A stretch of DNA of 64,000 nt, from positions 60,601-124,600 of the forward strand of contig JAIQGI010000015.1 of NCBI GenBank assembly GCA_020072565.1. The letters run 5' to 3'. This DNA comes from Terriglobia bacterium. GTDB taxonomy: Bacteria > Acidobacteriota > UBA6911. The first letter of the stretch is position 1. Every line of letters starts with the position of its first letter. The position numbers and the translations under genes were made by a program. This document shows positions 62,107 to 64,000 of this stretch, one piece after another. A model generated the notes under the pieces. The model had not been told where the DNA came from, searched no databases, and saw only the letters and a program-made list of their open reading frames with translations.

Positions 62107-63021
62107 CTAGTGGCTCTCATACAGTATCTTTCCTGTGTCCCGAGTGTCATATCCTTCCATTTGAGCTACGTCGAGCTTGAATTTTTCGGAGCCCAGAACC
62201 TGCCGGAGGGCCTTAACCGCTCCGGTCGAGAAATTTCCGGCCGGAACAATCAGATCAAACCGCTCCGTTGCGAGGGGAACAAACCCCAGTCCCAACATTT
62301 TTGCGGCGGCGAGAATTCCTATTCCCACATCTGCGGAACCGCTGAAGACATCCAAAGCCACTTCCATGTGCGTGCACGCGATTTTAGCATAACCCTGAAT
62401 AGCTGCCGGATCGATCCCCTTCTGCTTCAGTTTATAGTCAAAGAGCACTCTGCTTCCCGATCCTTCCTGCCGATTCACGAGGATCGCCTTTTTGCTTGCC
62501 AGATCCCCGAGACCCTGGATTCCCAGTGGATTGTTGCTTTTGACAATAAGCCCCTGCTCGCGGTAGCAGAGATTAAGAACCTTGACGTCCAAGTCTGAAA
62601 AGTGCTCTTTGATTATCGGGATATTGTAGTCACCTGTTTGCACATCCAGGAGATGGGAGGCGGCGATTTGACAAGACCCGCGTTGGAGCGCAACAAGTCC
62701 GCCGAGACTCCCGATATTTGACATTGAGATGGTGTAGATAGGAAATTGGAGATTGACGTTCTTCGTAAGAAGCTCAAGGGCGAGGTCGTTGCTTCCGGCG
62801 ATCACAACCTGATTGTCCGAAGGCCTTGGTTGGAGTCGGGCTCCGACATTTTCCCTGGCGCTGTCCATTACCCATTCGTCGACCAGTTGCTTGGGGAAAA
62901 GCCATTTTCCGGTAATCCTGGAGGCTGGAATCTTCCTTTCCTTGATCAGCCGGTATACCTGCTTCTCGTTGATACTGAGATATTCCGCCACCTCCTTTGT
63001 GGTAAGCATTTCTCTTGCCAT
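62107..63021 (-). CDS. Excisionase-type HTH fused to a molybdate-like PBP domain
   Basis: The 304-residue product has an N-terminal helix-turn-helix of the excisionase type (LTTKEVAEYLSINEKQVYRL, then GKWLFPKQLVDEW). From about residue 70 it has a PBP_like domain (VVIAGSNDLALELL, GSLGGLVALQRGSCQIAASH, NRQEGSGSRVLFD) like periplasmic molybdate or tungstate-binding proteins. Without a signal peptide it should be a cytoplasmic regulator that senses an oxyanion or similar ligand. GGAG lies 11 bases upstream. No transporter gene is adjacent. Confidence 0.9.
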   Translation of the reverse strand: MAREMLTTKEVAEYLSINEKQVYRLIKERKIPASRITGKWLFPKQLVDEWVMDSARENVGARLQPRPSDNQVVIAGSNDLALELLTKNVNLQFPIYTISMSNIGSLGGLVALQRGSCQIAASHLLDVQTGDYNIPIIKEHFSDLDVKVLNLCYREQGLIVKSNNPLGIQGLGDLASKKAILVNRQEGSGSRVLFDYKLKQKGIDPAAIQGYAKIACTHMEVALDVFSGSADVGIGILAAAKMLGLGFVPLATERFDLIVPAGNFSTGAVKALRQVLGSEKFKLDVAQMEGYDTRDTGKILYESH

Positions 63022-63314
63022 CGAGGCGTAACTCCGAAAGGTTTCCTGATTGGACCGCTATCTTAGCAGAGCGGGCGCTGCAGGATGCGGAATTTCTGCA
63101 CACGCCTTGTCCCGGCTGTGTGGATGAAGCTCTGCGGCTCACAGCCCGTCGATCTCATGATCCGTCATCCCGAAATATTCCAATCGAGCCCTCACTGTTC
63201 TCCGAAATTGCGACCGTGGAAGATTTGCGTTATCGTTATCGCCTGTCCAAATCGGGATCCAGAGCTAGTGGCAGCCCAGGCAGCACCTTGGGCGATCGAC
63301 AACTAACGGCAACA

Positions 63315-63761
63315 ATGCGAATTTGGAGCCTGCATCCGAAATACCTTGACGCTCGCGGGCTGGTTGCTTTGTGGCGGGAAGGACTTCTTGCGCAAGCCGT
63401 ACTTACGGGAAAGACGAGTGGATATGTCCACCACCCACAGCTTGTTCGGTTTCGGGAGCAGTCTCTTCCAGTCGGATTCATCGCGGAGTATTTGCGGATC
63501 ATACACAGAGAGGCGGTGAACCGTGGTTACCGTTTTGTGGCCGAGAAGATCAATTCCTCCGGAGCTTCCGGCCACCTCACGGTTACGCGCGGCCAGCTCG
63601 AATTCGAGTGGCATCACTTGATGGAAAAACTTAGAACACGCGATCCGAAGCGGTGGGCCCAGTTGGCGAGAGTGAAGCGCCCGCGGCCAAATCCGCTCTT
63701 TCGCGTATCTCCCGGTGGCGTTGCGGAATGGGAAAAAGGAGTGCGCGAAACCAACCTCTGA
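63315..63761 (+). CDS. Pyrimidine dimer DNA glycosylase-family protein
   Basis: The 148-residue product starts MRIWSLHPKYLDARGL and has LVALWREGLLAQAVL with a glutamate in the place of T4 endonuclease V E23, then YVHHPQLVRFREQ. This is the PF03013 family, which cuts DNA at UV-induced pyrimidine dimers. The frame extends upstream to 63015, but that part looks non-coding and overlaps the regulator's promoter region. No clear ribosome-binding site precedes the ATG. Confidence 0.82.
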   Translation: MRIWSLHPKYLDARGLVALWREGLLAQAVLTGKTSGYVHHPQLVRFREQSLPVGFIAEYLRIIHREAVNRGYRFVAEKINSSGASGHLTVTRGQLEFEWHHLMEKLRTRDPKRWAQLARVKRPRPNPLFRVSPGGVAEWEKGVRETNL

Positions 63762-63899
63762 AATGGAAGGATCTTTTTCGTGCGGCCCTTCAATGTTGCA
63801 GCGCCGGACTTGCCGCAAGCGGTATTTGAGGAACGTTTCCGCCACGCCACCAAAGAAGATATCCTTAGCCCCAATACTGTTCACTTAATGATTTGGATA

Positions 63900-64000
63900 T
63901 GATCCTCGATCCTCAGCCTTTCCGTGCCAGACCGCTTCCGTGGCCTGAGTTTGTAATTACTCATCTTTCGCTTGATGCCGCGCGGATTACGCCGCGATCG
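63900..64000 (+). CDS. Possible gene start cut by the window edge
   Basis: An open frame of 33 codons starts at ATG 63900 and runs off the end, reading MILDPQPFRARPLPWPEF and on. It has no clear ribosome-binding site and no recognised similarity. Confidence 0.25.

Noticed and set aside
63015..63314. Upstream extension of the pyrimidine dimer glycosylase frame
   Set aside because: The family starts at MRIWSLHP; the extension has no similarity and overlaps the start of the divergent regulator gene.

Overview
The window looks like part of a chromosome from an Acidobacteriota bacterium, probably a soil or sediment lineage. Several gene types common in that phylum occur together: an Oar-like TonB receptor with an N-terminal carboxypeptidase-regulatory-like domain, a VPS10/BNR propeller protein, a remnant of an ADOP/MacB-type permease, BlaI-M56 pairs, an NtrY/NtrX-like pair next to an Omp85-like protein, and many small secreted proteins. 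This assignment is inferred from gene content; no rRNA or tRNA gene was seen.

Layout. (1) 175-9853 is a tightly coupled + strand cluster: a radical SAM enzyme with an unusual CX9CX2C cluster motif, a GT4 glycosyltransferase, a B12-binding radical SAM enzyme, a 59-residue small ORF joined to both neighbours by overlapping stop/start codons, a second GT4 enzyme, a methyltransferase, an unrecognised TIM-barrel-like protein and a two-part NHL propeller. A winged-helix/Rossmann regulator and a PHP phosphoesterase follow. This is the best candidate for an undescribed system, perhaps a glycosylated or radical-modified product; that reading is inference. (2) 11.9-18 kb holds housekeeping and transport genes: CurA-like reductase, transglutaminase/TPR protein, methyltransferase, DUF3311 plus sodium:solute symporter, and a haem-type sensor. 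(3) 18.3-23.1 kb is a minus strand envelope and signalling operon: Omp85-like protein, DUF4390, histidine kinase, sigma-54 activator. (4) 23.5-27.5 kb is a TetR-controlled efflux operon (HlyD, ABC ATPase, ABC permease) with a palindromic operator at the start codon.

(5) 27.5-30.4 kb is a decaying BlaI/M56 region: two broken M56 genes, an apparently intact BlaI repressor with a clear promoter and operator, and an ADOP permease fragment, with structured repeats beside them. (6) 30.4-43.5 kb carries a membrane glycosyltransferase-like protein, a D-amino-acid pair (M55 aminopeptidase and racemase), the VPS10 protein, two predicted exported methyltransferases, pyruvate kinase, an Abi-alpha-like protein and secreted proteins. 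(7) 43.8-46.1 kb is an iron/Fe-S operon with a Fur box: Fur, NifX-like protein, cysteine desulfurase. An Lcl-like collagen adhesin faces it.

(8) 48-58 kb includes a VOC remnant, a Tat-exported SGNH hydrolase, MbfA-like iron exporter, a glycosidase remnant, a phosphoesterase, DNA polymerase II, and a GTGA-coupled set (membrane protein, GIDDTD protein, DoxX remnant). (9) 58.3-64 kb has the TonB receptor, an HTH-PBP regulator and a pyrimidine-dimer glycosylase family protein. A roughly 29-nt hairpin repeat occurs at least three times, plus one half copy, across the window. No CRISPR array, intact insertion sequence, prophage or convincing Rho-independent terminator was found.
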